Positions 1 to 10,394 of a stretch of 64,000 nt of DNA are shown here, piece by piece (within the stretch, counting starts at the first letter, position 1; the number at the start of each line of letters is the position of its first letter). Below the pieces are notes generated by a model. That model saw only the letters and a program-made list of their open reading frames with translations, had not been told where the DNA came from and searched no databases. The stretch spans positions 930,001-994,000 of the forward strand of contig NZ_SRRT01000001.1 of assembly GCF_004784475.1 (NCBI RefSeq), given 5' to 3'. The position numbers were made by a program, and so were the translations under genes. Source of the stretch: Streptomyces bauhiniae. Its GTDB lineage: Bacteria; Actinomycetota; Actinomycetes; Streptomycetales; Streptomycetaceae.

Positions 1-7
1 GGAGTCA

Positions 8-35
8 GTGAACAAGTGTTACTACAACTGTTCAC
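8..35. promoter_or_regulatory. 7-bp inverted repeat, putative operator
   Basis: GTGAACA at 8-14 and TGTTCAC at 29-35 form a perfect inverted repeat with a 14-base spacer, about 30 bases before the first small gene. The size fits a dimeric repressor site. The regulator is not visible in the window. Confidence 0.4.
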
Positions 36-65
36 CGAGACCGACCCTGAGGGGGGATCGAAACC

Positions 66-230
66 ATGCTGTTCCTCGTTGCCGCACTCATGCTGCTCGG
101 TGTCGCGCTCGGCACCGTGGCGCACGTACCGGTGGGCGTCAGCGTCGCCGTCGCCGCCTTCATCGGTGTCTGGCTCGTGATCTTCGCCGTCCGTGAGCGC
201 CATGGCCGACGACGCACCCCCAGCCACTGA
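66..230 (+). CDS. small membrane protein, 54 aa
   Basis: This short ORF starts at ATG 66 behind a G-rich Shine-Dalgarno (GGGGGG, about 51-56) and ends with TGA at 228-230. It reads MLFLVAALMLLG..., with two hydrophobic stretches (about residues 1-18 and 22-43) and a short basic tail (RERHGRRR), so it should be a two-pass membrane protein with a cytoplasmic tail. It ends 37 bases before the next small membrane gene and may share its transcript. I do not recognise a family. Third-position GC supports coding. Confidence 0.6.
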   Translation: MLFLVAALMLLGVALGTVAHVPVGVSVAVAAFIGVWLVIFAVRERHGRRRTPSH

Positions 231-267
231 CCCGTCCGCCCGCACCGACCATCAGGAGCTGAGCACC

Positions 268-543
268 ATGCATCTCACCGCACCTGCCACCGGTCAGGTC
301 GAGGCGAAGCCGCGCCGCGACGCCGACGGCATGGCCGTCGCGTCCTTCATCCTCGGCCTGCTCGGCCTGCTCGTCCTCAACCTCTTCCTGGGCCCCGTCG
401 CCATCGTCCTCGCGGGTGTCTCGCTGTGGCGCGGCACCAGCCGCCGGGGCCGCGCCTACCTCGGCCTGGCGCTCGGTGTGGCCGACCTCGTGGTCCTGTT
501 CGCCACCATGCAGTTCACCGACACGGTGTCCTGGAGCCTGTGA
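268..543 (+). CDS. DUF4190-like membrane protein
   Basis: A 91-aa protein. ATG 268 is chosen because AGGAG lies at 254-258. The upstream in-frame ATG at 193 lies inside the preceding gene. After a polar N-terminus come two hydrophobic segments (about residues 24-54 and 65-82) joined by a basic loop ([14 protein letters not shown]). This is the layout of DUF4190 proteins, common in actinobacteria and of unknown function. It is followed by the leaderless promoter of the cysteine desulfurase. The family call rests on pattern only. Confidence 0.65.
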   Translation: MHLTAPATGQVEAKPRRDADGMAVASFILGLLGLLVLNLFLGPVAIVLAGVSLWRGTSRRGRAYLGLALGVADLVVLFATMQFTDTVSWSL

Positions 544-582
544 CCGACCGGCGCGGGGCCGATGGCGCCCCCGCGCGGCCCG

Positions 583-588
583 TAGAAT
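583..588 (+). promoter_or_regulatory. -10 box, leaderless promoter of cysteine desulfurase
   Basis: TAGAAT ends 10 bases before ATG 599 and no Shine-Dalgarno lies between them. Transcription would start at or next to the start codon. Confidence 0.45.
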
Positions 589-598
589 CGGCGTCACC

Positions 599-1768
599 AT
601 GGCTTACCTCGACCACGCGGCCACCACGCCGATGCTTCCCGAGGCCGCGCGGGAGCTGACCGACCGGCTCGGCGTCACCGGCAACGCGTCCTCCCTGCAC
701 GCCTCCGGCCGCCGGGCGCGCCGCACCGTCGAGGAGTCCCGCGAAGCCCTCGCCGAGGCCCTCGGCGCCCGCCCCAGCGAGGTGGTGTTCACCTCCGGCG
801 GCACCGAGGCCGACAACCTCGCCGTCAAGGGCCTGTACTGGGCCCGCCGCGCCGCCGACCCCAGCCGGGTCCGGGTGCTGGCCAGTCCCGTCGAGCACCA
901 CGCGGTGCTGGACGCCGTCCACTGGCTGAGTGAGCACGAGGGCGCCACCGTCGAGTACCTCCCCGTCGACGCGCACGGCCGCGTCCACCCCGAGGTGCTG
1001 CGCGAGGCCATCGCCCGCAACCCCGACGACGTCGCGCTGGCCACCGTGATGTGGGCCAACAACGAGATCGGCACCCTGATGCCGGTCCGTGAACTGGCCG
1101 ACGTAGCGGCCGAGTTCGCGGTGCCGCTGCACGCCGACGCGGTGCAGGCGTTCGGCCAGGTGCCGGTCGGCTTCGCCGCCTCCGGGCTCGCCGCGATGAC
1201 CGTCTCCGGCCACAAGATCGGCGGCCCCTACGGCATCGGCGCCCTGCTGCTCGGCCGCGAGTACAGCCCCGTACCCGTGCTGCACGGCGGCGGCCAGGAG
1301 CGCCATGTCCGCTCCGGCACGCTGGACGTGCCCGCCATCGCCTCCTTCGCGGTCGCCGGACGCCTCGCCGCCGAACGGCAGGAGTGGTTCGCCCGCGAGA
1401 TTGGCACCCTGCGCGACCGCCTGGTGGAGGCCGTACAGGCCGCCGTGCCGGACGCGCTGCTCGGCGGCGACCCGGCACCCGGCGGCCGGCTGCCGGCCAA
1501 CGCGCACTTCACCTTCCCCGGCTGCGAGGGCGACTCCCTGCTCCTGCTGCTGGACGCCCAGGGCATCGAGTGCTCCACCGGCTCCGCCTGCACCGCGGGC
1601 GTCGCCCAGCCCAGCCACGTCCTCCTCGCCACCGGCACCGACCCCGACCTGGCGCGCGGCACCCTGCGCTTCTCCCTGGGCCACACCTCGACCCAGGACG
1701 ACGTGGACGCCGTCGCCAAGTCCATCGGCCCCGCAGTGGAACGCGCCCGCGCGGCCGGGCTGACTTGA
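599..1768 (+). CDS. cysteine desulfurase (NifS/IscS family)
   Basis: A 389-aa PLP enzyme that removes sulfur from cysteine as an enzyme persulfide. ATG 599 gives the family N-terminus [11 protein letters not shown]. The PLP lysine is in SGHKIGGP (K206) and the catalytic cysteine in STGSACTAG (C331). The HH pair (EHHAVLDA) and WANNEIGT motif are present. mnmA lies 1.5 kb downstream, separated by vapBC and the amidase. MnmA needs a persulfide sulfur, so this enzyme is the likely donor for tRNA 2-thiouridine as well as a possible Fe-S source. Length is normal for the family. The exact acceptor cannot be read from sequence. Confidence 0.95.
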   Translation: MAYLDHAATTPMLPEAARELTDRLGVTGNASSLHASGRRARRTVEESREALAEALGARPSEVVFTSGGTEADNLAVKGLYWARRAADPSRVRVLASPVEHHAVLDAVHWLSEHEGATVEYLPVDAHGRVHPEVLREAIARNPDDVALATVMWANNEIGTLMPVRELADVAAEFAVPLHADAVQAFGQVPVGFAASGLAAMTVSGHKIGGPYGIGALLLGREYSPVPVLHGGGQERHVRSGTLDVPAIASFAVAGRLAAERQEWFAREIGTLRDRLVEAVQAAVPDALLGGDPAPGGRLPANAHFTFPGCEGDSLLLLLDAQGIECSTGSACTAGVAQPSHVLLATGTDPDLARGTLRFSLGHTSTQDDVDAVAKSIGPAVERARAAGLT

Positions 1769-1816
1769 CGGACCTTGCCGGGCCTCACGCACGTCGGTCC
1801 TCATGTGATGTGGGCG

Positions 1817-1837
1817 ATGTATGCTCTCCATGTACAT
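1817..1837. promoter_or_regulatory. putative VapB operator / promoter of vapBC
   Basis: ATGTA (1817-1821) and TACAT (1833-1837) form a 21-base imperfect palindrome 30 bases before vapB. TATGCT (1820-1825), a possible -10, lies inside it. Type II antitoxins normally bind such a site to repress their own operon. The assignment is an inference from position. Confidence 0.4.
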
Positions 1838-1866
1838 AGCCGATAGCGCTTCAGGTGAGGTGGCTC

Positions 1867-2100
1867 ATGACCGTCACGCAGATCGACCTGGACGACGAAA
1901 CGCTGGCCGCGGCCATGCGGCTGATGGGAACCACGACGAAGAAAGAGACGGTCAACACGGCCCTGCGTGAGTACGTGCGCCGGGTCGAGCGTCTCAGGGC
2001 GGCCGAGGCCCTCGCTGAACGCGGTGCACGCGGGGAGTTCGACGCCGCCGCGCAAGCACACGCGGCGGCGAAGCGCGCCCGCCTGGACGCCGCCGAGTGA
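1867..2100 (+). CDS. vapB: VapB-family antitoxin
   Basis: A 77-aa protein. ATG 1867 is preferred over GTG 1855 because AGGTGAGG (1853-1860) is a Shine-Dalgarno 6 bases upstream. The N-terminus (MTVTQIDLDDETLAAAM) matches the ribbon-helix-helix type VapB fold (VapBC family TA), followed by a helical toxin-binding tail rich in Ala, Arg and Glu. It overlaps the toxin gene by 4 bases (GTGA), so the two are translationally coupled. The antitoxin should neutralise the PIN toxin and, with it, bind the upstream palindrome. Confidence 0.85.
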   Translation: MTVTQIDLDDETLAAAMRLMGTTTKKETVNTALREYVRRVERLRAAEALAERGARGEFDAAAQAHAAAKRARLDAAE

Positions 2101-2507
2101 ACAAGTTCCTGCTCGACACCTCCGCCCTGTGGTACTTGTTCCGCACGCCGGGCGCGCTGGGGTCCTGGGAGGGTTACATCGGAGCGGGCGGTTTCTGGAT
2201 CTCCGAGCCGACGCGCACCGAGTTCCTGTACTCGGCCGTGAACTCCGCGCACCGTGACGAACTCGCCGACGAGCTGGACACGCTCTGCTCCCTCGCTCCC
2301 GTGCCGAAGGGTGCCTGGCGCTGGGTCGACACGGCTCAGTACAAGCTGACGCAGAAGGGGCAGCATCGATCGGCCGGCGCCATTGACCTGCTCGTCTGCG
2401 CCACCGCGGTTCACCACGATCTGACCGTCCTGCACCTGGACGACGACTTCACCACCGTGGCCCGCGTGGTCACGGAACTGCGCGAACGGAATGTGCGCGA
2501 CCGCTGA
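2097..2507 (+). CDS. vapC: VapC-family PIN-domain toxin ribonuclease
   Basis: A 136-aa PIN-domain protein starting at GTG 2097. The acidic residues expected for Mg-dependent RNA cleavage are present: D7 (LLDTSALW), E42 (TRTE), D97 (GAIDLLV) and D115/D116 (HLDDDF). VapC toxins cut tRNA or rRNA when the antitoxin is degraded. The pair sits between conserved housekeeping genes, which suggests insertion of an accessory module. No mobile-element ends are seen. The gene ends 7 bases from the convergent amidase. Confidence 0.88.
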   Translation: MNKFLLDTSALWYLFRTPGALGSWEGYIGAGGFWISEPTRTEFLYSAVNSAHRDELADELDTLCSLAPVPKGAWRWVDTAQYKLTQKGQHRSAGAIDLLVCATAVHHDLTVLHLDDDFTTVARVVTELRERNVRDR

Positions 2508-2514
2508 CCGCCGT

Positions 2515-3174
2515 CTAGGCCGAGGTCTTCCCGAGCGCCGTACGGGCCCCGCGCGCCAGCCGTATGTACCGGTCCCAGTCCCAGTGCGGGCCGGGGTCCG
2601 TGTGGTCCGTGCCCGGCACCTCGACGTGGCCGATGACGTGCTCCCGGTCGACCGGCATGCCGTACCGCGCGCATATGGCGGCCGTCAGCCGGGCCGAGGA
2701 GGCGTACATCGCGTCCGTGAAGGACTTCGGGTCGTCCACGAAGCCGACGTGCTCGATGCCGACACTGCGCTCGTTGAAGGACCGGTTGCCCGCGTGGAAG
2801 GCCACGTCCAGCTCGCGGATGAGCTGGGTGACCCGGCCGTCCGCGCGCACGATGTAGTGCGCCGCCGCCTGGTGCGCCGGGTCCTGGAACACCTTCACCG
2901 CCGACGCGTACCCGCCCTGGGTGACATGGACGACCACCCGGTCCACCGGGTAGTCGTCCGGGCGGTCCGCGTGCCGGTAGTTGGCCGGGGAGGCCGCCAC
3001 CCAGCGGGCGCCCGCGAAGTCCACCGCGCCCGGCACCCGCTGCCGCTCCACGCCCGGCAGGCGCCAGTACAGCCGCGAAAGCTCGTCGTGCGCCAGCGCA
3101 GCCGCCCCCGCCGCGGCCACCGCACCTCCGATGAGCAGCGCGCGCCGGCCCAGTCTGCGATCCCCGTCGTCCAT
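2515..3174 (-). CDS. N-acetylmuramoyl-L-alanine amidase, exported (Tat-like)
   Basis: A 219-aa protein that should cleave the MurNAc-L-Ala bond of peptidoglycan. The N-terminus has twin arginines and a hydrophobic run ([18 protein letters not shown]), a Tat-type signal. The Amidase_2 core carries zinc-site motifs: an early His (VVVHVTQGG), then [10 protein letters not shown], and a C-terminal [21 protein letters not shown] 3174 is used; GTG 3180, two codons upstream, is equally possible and neither has a good Shine-Dalgarno. It is transcribed toward vapC and divergently from mnmA. Confidence 0.85.
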   Translation of the reverse strand: MDDGDRRLGRRALLIGGAVAAAGAAALAHDELSRLYWRLPGVERQRVPGAVDFAGARWVAASPANYRHADRPDDYPVDRVVVHVTQGGYASAVKVFQDPAHQAAAHYIVRADGRVTQLIRELDVAFHAGNRSFNERSVGIEHVGFVDDPKSFTDAMYASSARLTAAICARYGMPVDREHVIGHVEVPGTDHTDPGPHWDWDRYIRLARGARTALGKTSA

Positions 3175-3270
3175 CTCCACCCCGTACGCCCCGATTCCGC
3201 CGAACCCCTCCTGATCACCAACGCACACCCGGCGTCCCCGGTTCCCGCGGCCCCGTACCCTGGAAGGGCT

Positions 3271-4395
3271 ATGACTGAGACCTCGCCGCGCCCCCTCCGC
3301 GTCCTCGCCGCCATGTCCGGTGGCGTGGACTCCGCCGTCGCCGCCGCGCGTGCCGCGGAAGCCGGTCACGACGTGACCGGTGTCCACCTCGCGCTCTCCG
3401 CCAACCCGCAATCCTTCCGGACCGGCGCGCGGGGCTGCTGCACCATCGAGGACTCGCGCGACGCCCGCCGCGCCGCCGACGTCATCGGCATCCCGTTCTA
3501 CGTCTGGGACCTCGCCGACCGCTTCCGCGAGGACGTCGTGGAGGACTTCATCGCCGAGTACGAGGCCGGCCGCACCCCCAACCCGTGCCTGCGCTGCAAC
3601 GAGAAGATCAAGTTCGCCGCGCTGCTGGACAAGGCGCTCGCGCTCGGCTTCGACGCGGTCTGCACCGGCCACTACGCCAAGGTGCTGGTGGACGAGGACG
3701 GCAACCGCGAGCTGCACCGCGCCTCCGACATGGCCAAGGACCAGTCCTACGTGCTCGGCGTGCTGGACGACCGCCAGCTCGCGCACGCCCTGTTCCCGCT
3801 CGGGGACACCGTCACCACCAAGGACGAGATCCGCGCCGAGGCGGAGCGCCGGGGCCTGGCCGTCGCCAAGAAGCCCGACTCGCACGACATCTGCTTCATC
3901 GCCGACGGCGACACCCAGGGCTTCCTCGCCGGCCGGCTCGGCAAGGCCGAGGGCGACATCGTGGACGAGGACGGCAACCGGCTCGGCACCCACGAGGGCG
4001 CCTACGGCTACACCATCGGCCAGCGCAAGGGCCTGCGCCTGGGCACCCCCGCCCCCGACGGCAAGCCGCGCTACGTGCTGGACATCTCCCCGGTGAACAA
4101 CACGGTGACCGTGGGCCCCGCCGCCGCCCTCGACGTCACCGCGCTCACCGCGATCAAGCCCCGCTGGTGCGGCACCGCCCCCGAGGGCCCCGGCACCTAC
4201 ACCGCCCAGCTCCGCGCCCACGGCGGCGAGACCGAGGTCGACGCCGAGCTGGTGGACGGCGAACTGCGGGTCACCTTCACCGAGCCCGTCCGGGGCGTCG
4301 CCCCCGGCCAGGCGATCGTGCTGTACGACGGCACGCGCGTGGTCGGCTCGGCGACCATCGCCACGACCACGCGGGCCACGGCCGCCGCGGTCTGA
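3271..4395 (+). CDS. mnmA: tRNA-specific 2-thiouridylase MnmA
   Basis: A 374-aa enzyme that thiolates U34 of Lys, Glu and Gln tRNAs with ATP and a persulfide sulfur. The PP-loop is SGGVDSA (residues 16-22). The catalytic cysteine pair is in NPCLRCN (C106) and [10 protein letters not shown], followed by the central and beta-barrel domains ([10 protein letters not shown]). Start ATG 3271 has TACCCT 9 bases upstream, so transcription may begin near the start codon. A GGAAGGG also precedes it. Length is typical for actinobacteria. The cysteine desulfurase upstream is its probable sulfur source. Confidence 0.97.
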   Translation: MTETSPRPLRVLAAMSGGVDSAVAAARAAEAGHDVTGVHLALSANPQSFRTGARGCCTIEDSRDARRAADVIGIPFYVWDLADRFREDVVEDFIAEYEAGRTPNPCLRCNEKIKFAALLDKALALGFDAVCTGHYAKVLVDEDGNRELHRASDMAKDQSYVLGVLDDRQLAHALFPLGDTVTTKDEIRAEAERRGLAVAKKPDSHDICFIADGDTQGFLAGRLGKAEGDIVDEDGNRLGTHEGAYGYTIGQRKGLRLGTPAPDGKPRYVLDISPVNNTVTVGPAAALDVTALTAIKPRWCGTAPEGPGTYTAQLRAHGGETEVDAELVDGELRVTFTEPVRGVAPGQAIVLYDGTRVVGSATIATTTRATAAAV

Positions 4396-4408
4396 TCCCC
4401 GGCCCGGC

Positions 4409-5191
4409 TCAGCCAGTGACGAAGTCGGCCAGCACCGGTGCGAGGAACGCCGGCTCGACCGCGTGCGTCTGCCCCTCCAGCACCGCGTACGCGCCGTCCG
4501 GCACCGCCTCCGCGACCGCGCGGGCGCCCGCGCGCAGCCACTCTGGGCTCAGGCTGCCCGTCACCGACAGCACCGGCACCGGGACGCGGGAGAGCAGCTC
4601 CGCCGGGAGCAGGCCGTCGCCCATCAGGGCGGCGTCGTACGCGAGGCTCGGCGCGACCTGCTCCAGGCCGGGCCACATGGGGGACTGGCGGGCCCGCTGG
4701 ATCATCTCCTCGCCCAGCCCGGTCAGCCGCAGGAACAGCTCCGCCGCCCCGCCCCGGTCGCCCGCCGCCAGCGCTACGTCCAGGGCCGCCGCGTACGCCA
4801 CCTGGCGTTCCGGGCCCTCGGGCAGGAAGTCGTTGAACGGCACCTCGTAGACCGCCGCCCGGGTCACCGGCAGACCGCTCGCGGCCGCCAGCAGGGCCAG
4901 CGCGCCGCCCGAGGACAGCCCGAAGAGCGCCGCCTCGCCGCCCACCGCCGTAAGGAGGGCCGCCAGGTCCTCCACCTCGCGATCGACCGCGTACGGCGCC
5001 GTGTCACCGCTCGCGCCCCGGCCCCGGCGGTCGTAGACGACGGCCCGGCAGCGATCCGCGAGCGCCGCCGCCAGCGGGGCGAGCGTGAGCCCGGTGGACA
5101 TCGCCCCGCTGACCAGGATGACCGTGGGCCCCTCGCCGGTCACGCGGTACGCGAGCGAGGTCCCGTCGACGGAAGTCGTCTTCTTGTCCAT
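4409..5191 (-). CDS. alpha/beta hydrolase
   Basis: A 260-aa alpha/beta-hydrolase fold protein. The nucleophile elbow is GLSSGGAL. The oxyanion motif is near VILVSGAMSTG, the acid lies in the VLSVTGSLSPEW region and the histidine in GQTHAVEP. ATG 5191 (MDKKTTSVDG...) resembles family starts; an in-frame GTG at 5233 would add 14 residues. It ends 13 bases from mnmA, convergently, and lies 61 bases downstream of the DUF427 gene on the same strand. Substrate unknown. Confidence 0.8.
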   Translation of the reverse strand: MDKKTTSVDGTSLAYRVTGEGPTVILVSGAMSTGLTLAPLAAALADRCRAVVYDRRGRGASGDTAPYAVDREVEDLAALLTAVGGEAALFGLSSGGALALLAAASGLPVTRAAVYEVPFNDFLPEGPERQVAYAAALDVALAAGDRGGAAELFLRLTGLGEEMIQRARQSPMWPGLEQVAPSLAYDAALMGDGLLPAELLSRVPVPVLSVTGSLSPEWLRAGARAVAEAVPDGAYAVLEGQTHAVEPAFLAPVLADFVTG

Positions 5192-5252
5192 GCCCGTGGA
5201 CACTGCCGTACGGGTGCCGGAGTCACCGGTCACGACACGGCGCGCCGCGCCG

Positions 5253-5576
5253 TCAGGCCACTTCGGGGTCGTAGAAGCAGTAGTGGTCCTTGATCCGGGC
5301 CACCTCCGGCTTCGGGTCCGGGTACGCCCACACCAGATCGGGCGCGTCCGGCAGCGACCAGTAGGACGCCGTGCCCTTGAAGGGGCAGTCGGTGTGGGTG
5401 TCCGACTCGGTCAGCAGATCGAGCCGGACGTCCTCGGCGGGGAGGTAGTACCGGGGCGGACAGCCCGTCTCGTGCAGCACGAGGGGGCGGTCGGTCTCCG
5501 CGAGCACCTGGCCGTCGTGCACGACGCGCACGCGCTGCTCGCCCTCTTCGATGGTGATCGTGTGTCCGTGTGCCAT
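5253..5576 (-). CDS. DUF427 domain protein
   Basis: A 107-aa protein with the DUF427 pattern: VRVVHDGQVLAETDRPLVLHETGCPPRYYLP, then DCPFKGTASYW and a C-terminal PDLVWAYPDPKPE. The family is widespread in actinobacteria and its biochemical role is not settled. It is divergent from the LOG-family gene (59 bases apart) and upstream of the alpha/beta hydrolase on the same strand, so the two may be co-transcribed. Confidence 0.85.
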   Translation of the reverse strand: MAHGHTITIEEGEQRVRVVHDGQVLAETDRPLVLHETGCPPRYYLPAEDVRLDLLTESDTHTDCPFKGTASYWSLPDAPDLVWAYPDPKPEVARIKDHYCFYDPEVA

Positions 5577-5622
5577 ACCCGGACAGCACGGGAGGGGCCG
5601 CCGTTGTTCCCGCGTGCCCGCG

Positions 5623-5628
5623 TACCGT
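5623..5628 (+). promoter_or_regulatory. -10 box, leaderless promoter of the LOG-family gene
   Basis: TACCGT ends exactly 7 bases before ATG 5636, with no Shine-Dalgarno in between. Confidence 0.45.
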
Positions 5629-5635
5629 GGGCTCC

Positions 5636-6175
5636 ATGAACATCTGCGTCTTCCTCTCCGCCGCCGACCTCGACGAGCGCTACACGCGCCCCGCGCGGGA
5701 GTTCGGGGAACTCATCGGCAAGGGCGGCCACACGCTCGTCTGGGGCGGCTCGGACTCCGGCCTGATGAAGGTGGTCGCGGACGGCGTGCAGGAGGCCGGA
5801 GGCAGGCTCGTGGGCGTCTCCGTGGAGTTCCTCTCGGCGGTCGCCCGGCCCGGCGCGGACGAGATGGTGATCGCCGCCGACCTCGCCGAGCGCAAGCGGC
5901 TGCTGCTGGAGAAGGCCGACGCGGTGGTCATCATGGTCGGCGGCACCGGCACCCTGGACGAGGCCACCGAGATCCTGGAGCTGAAGAAGCACGGCCGCAC
6001 CGCCAAGCCCGTCGTGCTGCTCAACACCGCCGGCTTCTACGACGGCCTGGAGCAGCAGTTCCGCCGCATGGAGGCCGAGGGCTTCCTGCCGCGCCCGCTG
6101 TCGGAGCTGATGTACTTCGCCGACGGCCCTGCCGCCGCCCTGGCCCACCTGGAGGAGTCCCTCGCCGCGGGCTGA
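5636..6175 (+). CDS. LOG family / TIGR00730 Rossmann-fold protein
   Basis: A 179-aa protein of the LOG (cytokinin riboside 5'-monophosphate phosphoribohydrolase-like) superfamily. It has an N-terminal strand MNICVFLSAAD, a GGSDSGLMKVVADG loop and VGGTGTLDEATE. The last normally reads PGGxGTxxE, so the proline is replaced by valine while the catalytic Glu is kept. ATG 5636 follows a -10 box by 7 bases. The SDR gene starts 16 bases downstream. The real substrate is not determined. Confidence 0.8.
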   Translation: MNICVFLSAADLDERYTRPAREFGELIGKGGHTLVWGGSDSGLMKVVADGVQEAGGRLVGVSVEFLSAVARPGADEMVIAADLAERKRLLLEKADAVVIMVGGTGTLDEATEILELKKHGRTAKPVVLLNTAGFYDGLEQQFRRMEAEGFLPRPLSELMYFADGPAAALAHLEESLAAG

Positions 6176-6191
6176 TGCGACCATGGCGGGC

Positions 6192-6881
6192 ATGGCTACT
6201 CATGTGATCACCGGCGCCGGTTCCGGCATCGGCGCCGCCGTCGCCCGCCGGCTGCACGCGCGCGGGGACGACCTCGTGCTGCACGCGCGCGACGCGGGCC
6301 GCGCCAAGGAGCTGGCGGCCGAGTTCCCCGGCGCCACCACCCTGGTGGGCGACCTCGCCGACCCCGACAAGCTGTCCTGGGCCTTCTCCCACCAGTCGCT
6401 GCCGGACCGGGTGGACTCGCTGCTGCACATCGCCGGGGTCGTCGACCTCGGGGACGTCGGGGACCTCACCCCCAAGTCCTGGCGCCACCAGCTCAATGTC
6501 AACCTGATCGCGCCCGCCGAGCTGACCCGGCACTTCCTGCCCCAGCTCCGCACCGCCCGCGGCCAGGTGCTCTTCGTCAACTCCGGCGCCGGACTCAACG
6601 CCCACGCCGGCTGGTCCGCGTACGCCGCCTCCAAGCACGGGCTGAAGGCGCTCGCGGACTCGCTGCGCCAGGAGGAGCACGGCAACGGCGTCCGGGTCGG
6701 CTCCGTCTACCCCGGCCGCACCGCCAGCCCCATGCAGGCCAAGGTGCACCAGCAGGAGGGCAAGGAGTACGACCCCGCGCGGTTCATCGACCCCGAGTCG
6801 GTCGCGGACACGATCCTGCTCGCCCTGGACCTGCCCAGGGACGCCGAGATCAACGACCTGACCGTGCGCCCCGGCCGCTGA
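6192..6881 (+). CDS. SDR family oxidoreductase
   Basis: A 229-aa short-chain dehydrogenase. The nucleotide-binding motif is TGAGSGIG right after the start (MATHVITGAGSGIG), the structural Asn lies in LNVNLIAP, the catalytic Ser is in FVNSGAG and the Tyr-Lys pair is in YAASKHG. A glycine-rich NAD(P) site close to the N-terminus supports ATG 6192 over ATG 6183. The gap to the LOG gene is short, suggesting one transcript. Substrate unknown. Confidence 0.88.
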   Translation: MATHVITGAGSGIGAAVARRLHARGDDLVLHARDAGRAKELAAEFPGATTLVGDLADPDKLSWAFSHQSLPDRVDSLLHIAGVVDLGDVGDLTPKSWRHQLNVNLIAPAELTRHFLPQLRTARGQVLFVNSGAGLNAHAGWSAYAASKHGLKALADSLRQEEHGNGVRVGSVYPGRTASPMQAKVHQQEGKEYDPARFIDPESVADTILLALDLPRDAEINDLTVRPGR

Positions 6882-6903
6882 CGCGCCCGCCCGCCGTACG
6901 GCA

Positions 6904-6909
6904 TACCCT
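6904..6909 (+). promoter_or_regulatory. -10 box, leaderless promoter of the methionine synthase-like gene
   Basis: TACCCT ends 6 bases before the GTG start at 6916. Confidence 0.45.
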
Positions 6910-6915
6910 GCCGGG

Positions 6916-7923
6916 GTGAGTGAGAACACCCAGGTCACCTTCCCCGCGGCCACCGGCGTCGGCTCGATGCCCGGCGGGGACGCGCGCGAGGCCGCCAAGA
7001 CCGTCACCGGCAGCCTGGAGGACTTCCCGTACCTCGCCGAGCTGCCCGCGCGCGGCCCCGGCGCCGACATGATCGGCCGCACCGCCGGGATGCTCGTCGA
7101 GCTGTACGCGCGCGTGGAGCCCAGCGGCTGGCGGCTGTCCGACCGGCCCGGCCGCGACACCCGGCGCGCGCACGCGTGGCTGCGCCAGGACCTCGACGCC
7201 CTGGAGGAGTTCACCCAGGGCTACGAGGGCGACCTCAAGGTGCAGGCGGTCGGCCCCTGGACGCTGGCCGCCGCGCTGGAACTGCGCAACGGCGAGGCGG
7301 TGCTGTCCGACCCCGGCGCCTGCCGCGACCTCACCGCCTCGCTCGCCGAGGGCCTGCGCCTGCACCTGGCCGACGTCCGCCGCCGCATTCCGGGCGCCCG
7401 CGTGGTGCTCCAGCTCGACGAGCCCTCCCTCACCGCCGTGCTGCGCGGCCAGATCCGCACCGCCAGCGGCTACCGCACCCACCGGGCCGTGGACCGGCAG
7501 GTCGTGGAGTCCGGGCTGCGCGAGGTGCTCGGCGCGAGCGGGAACGGCCCCACCGTCGTCCACTCCTGCGCCCCCGACGTGCCGTTCGCGCTGCTGCGCC
7601 GCGCGGGCACCGACGCCGTCTCCTTCGACTTCGACCTCCTCACCGAGCGTGACGACGACGCGATCGGGGAGGCCGTCGAGGGCGGCACCCGGCTGTTCGC
7701 CGGTGTCGTGCCGGGGACGGACACGGCATTGTCAGACCCTGCCGGTAGCGTCATGGGTGTCAGGACGCTGTGGCGCAGGCTGGGGCTGCGGCCGGGGCTG
7801 CTCGCGGAGGCGGTCACGGTCACGCCCACGTGCGGTCTCGCGGGTGCTTCCCCCGCCTTCGCCCGCCAGGCGCTCGCCCACTGCGTCCGGGCGGCGAGAT
7901 CCCTCGCGGACAACCCTGAGTAA
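6916..7923 (+). CDS. MetE C-terminal-like (cobalamin-independent methionine synthase family) protein
   Basis: A 335-aa protein with the TIM-barrel of the MetE C-terminal half (MetE itself is about 750 aa, so the N-terminal half is absent). Likely zinc ligands are in VVHSCAPDVPF and TPTCGLAGAS. LQLDEPSL matches the substrate-binding strand. Short forms like this are regular in Streptomyces and may use a methyl donor other than folate. Start is GTG 6916. ligA begins 15 bases after the stop, so they probably form one unit. The exact reaction is not certain. Confidence 0.75.
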   Translation: MSENTQVTFPAATGVGSMPGGDAREAAKTVTGSLEDFPYLAELPARGPGADMIGRTAGMLVELYARVEPSGWRLSDRPGRDTRRAHAWLRQDLDALEEFTQGYEGDLKVQAVGPWTLAAALELRNGEAVLSDPGACRDLTASLAEGLRLHLADVRRRIPGARVVLQLDEPSLTAVLRGQIRTASGYRTHRAVDRQVVESGLREVLGASGNGPTVVHSCAPDVPFALLRRAGTDAVSFDFDLLTERDDDAIGEAVEGGTRLFAGVVPGTDTALSDPAGSVMGVRTLWRRLGLRPGLLAEAVTVTPTCGLAGASPAFARQALAHCVRAARSLADNPE

Positions 7924-10134
<2,211 letters not shown>

Positions 10135-10142
10135 CGGTTGAA

Positions 10143-10182
10143 GGCCACCCGTACGGCGCATATCAGATGCATACGGGTGGCC
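10143..10182 (+). terminator. ligA terminator hairpin
   Basis: An 11-bp perfect stem (GGCCACCCGTA / TACGGGTGGCC) with an inner GCAT/ATGC pairing starts 9 bases after the ligA stop. There is no T-tract, as usual in Streptomyces. Confidence 0.8.
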
Positions 10183-10282
10183 CGTACGCATTCGGGCGAC
10201 CGTCCACGACCGCTGCCCGAGGAAGCCCTCCGCGGCCTACTGTTGAGGGGTGCGCCCGCCGTGCCCAGCCGCGGCCGGTGCA

Positions 10283-10320
10283 TCCCCGTGCCCGACAGCC
10301 GGCACGGGGAAGGGCTTTTA
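10283..10320 (+). terminator. leader hairpin upstream of rmdB
   Basis: TCCCCGTGCC (10283-10292) pairs with GGCACGGGGA (10301-10310) and is followed by AGGGCTTTT. The hairpin lies 75 bases before rmdB and after the ligA terminator, so it may act on the rmdB leader transcript. No known riboswitch fold was recognised. Confidence 0.45.
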
Positions 10321-10394
10321 ACCGCCGAGCCGCTGAGGGTCCTCGGGGCCAGGGCCGCGTGGCGTGGGCACCGCCGGCTGTGAGAGGGACGGGA

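Noticed and set aside
515..1837. Long minus-strand ORF across the cysteine desulfurase
   Set aside because: It is the antisense shadow of a gene with a clear family and active site; its product is Gly/Ala/Gln-rich without motifs.
10183..10394. Cobalamin or other known riboswitch before rmdB
   Set aside because: Only a simple stem is present; conserved core sequences of known riboswitches were not found.
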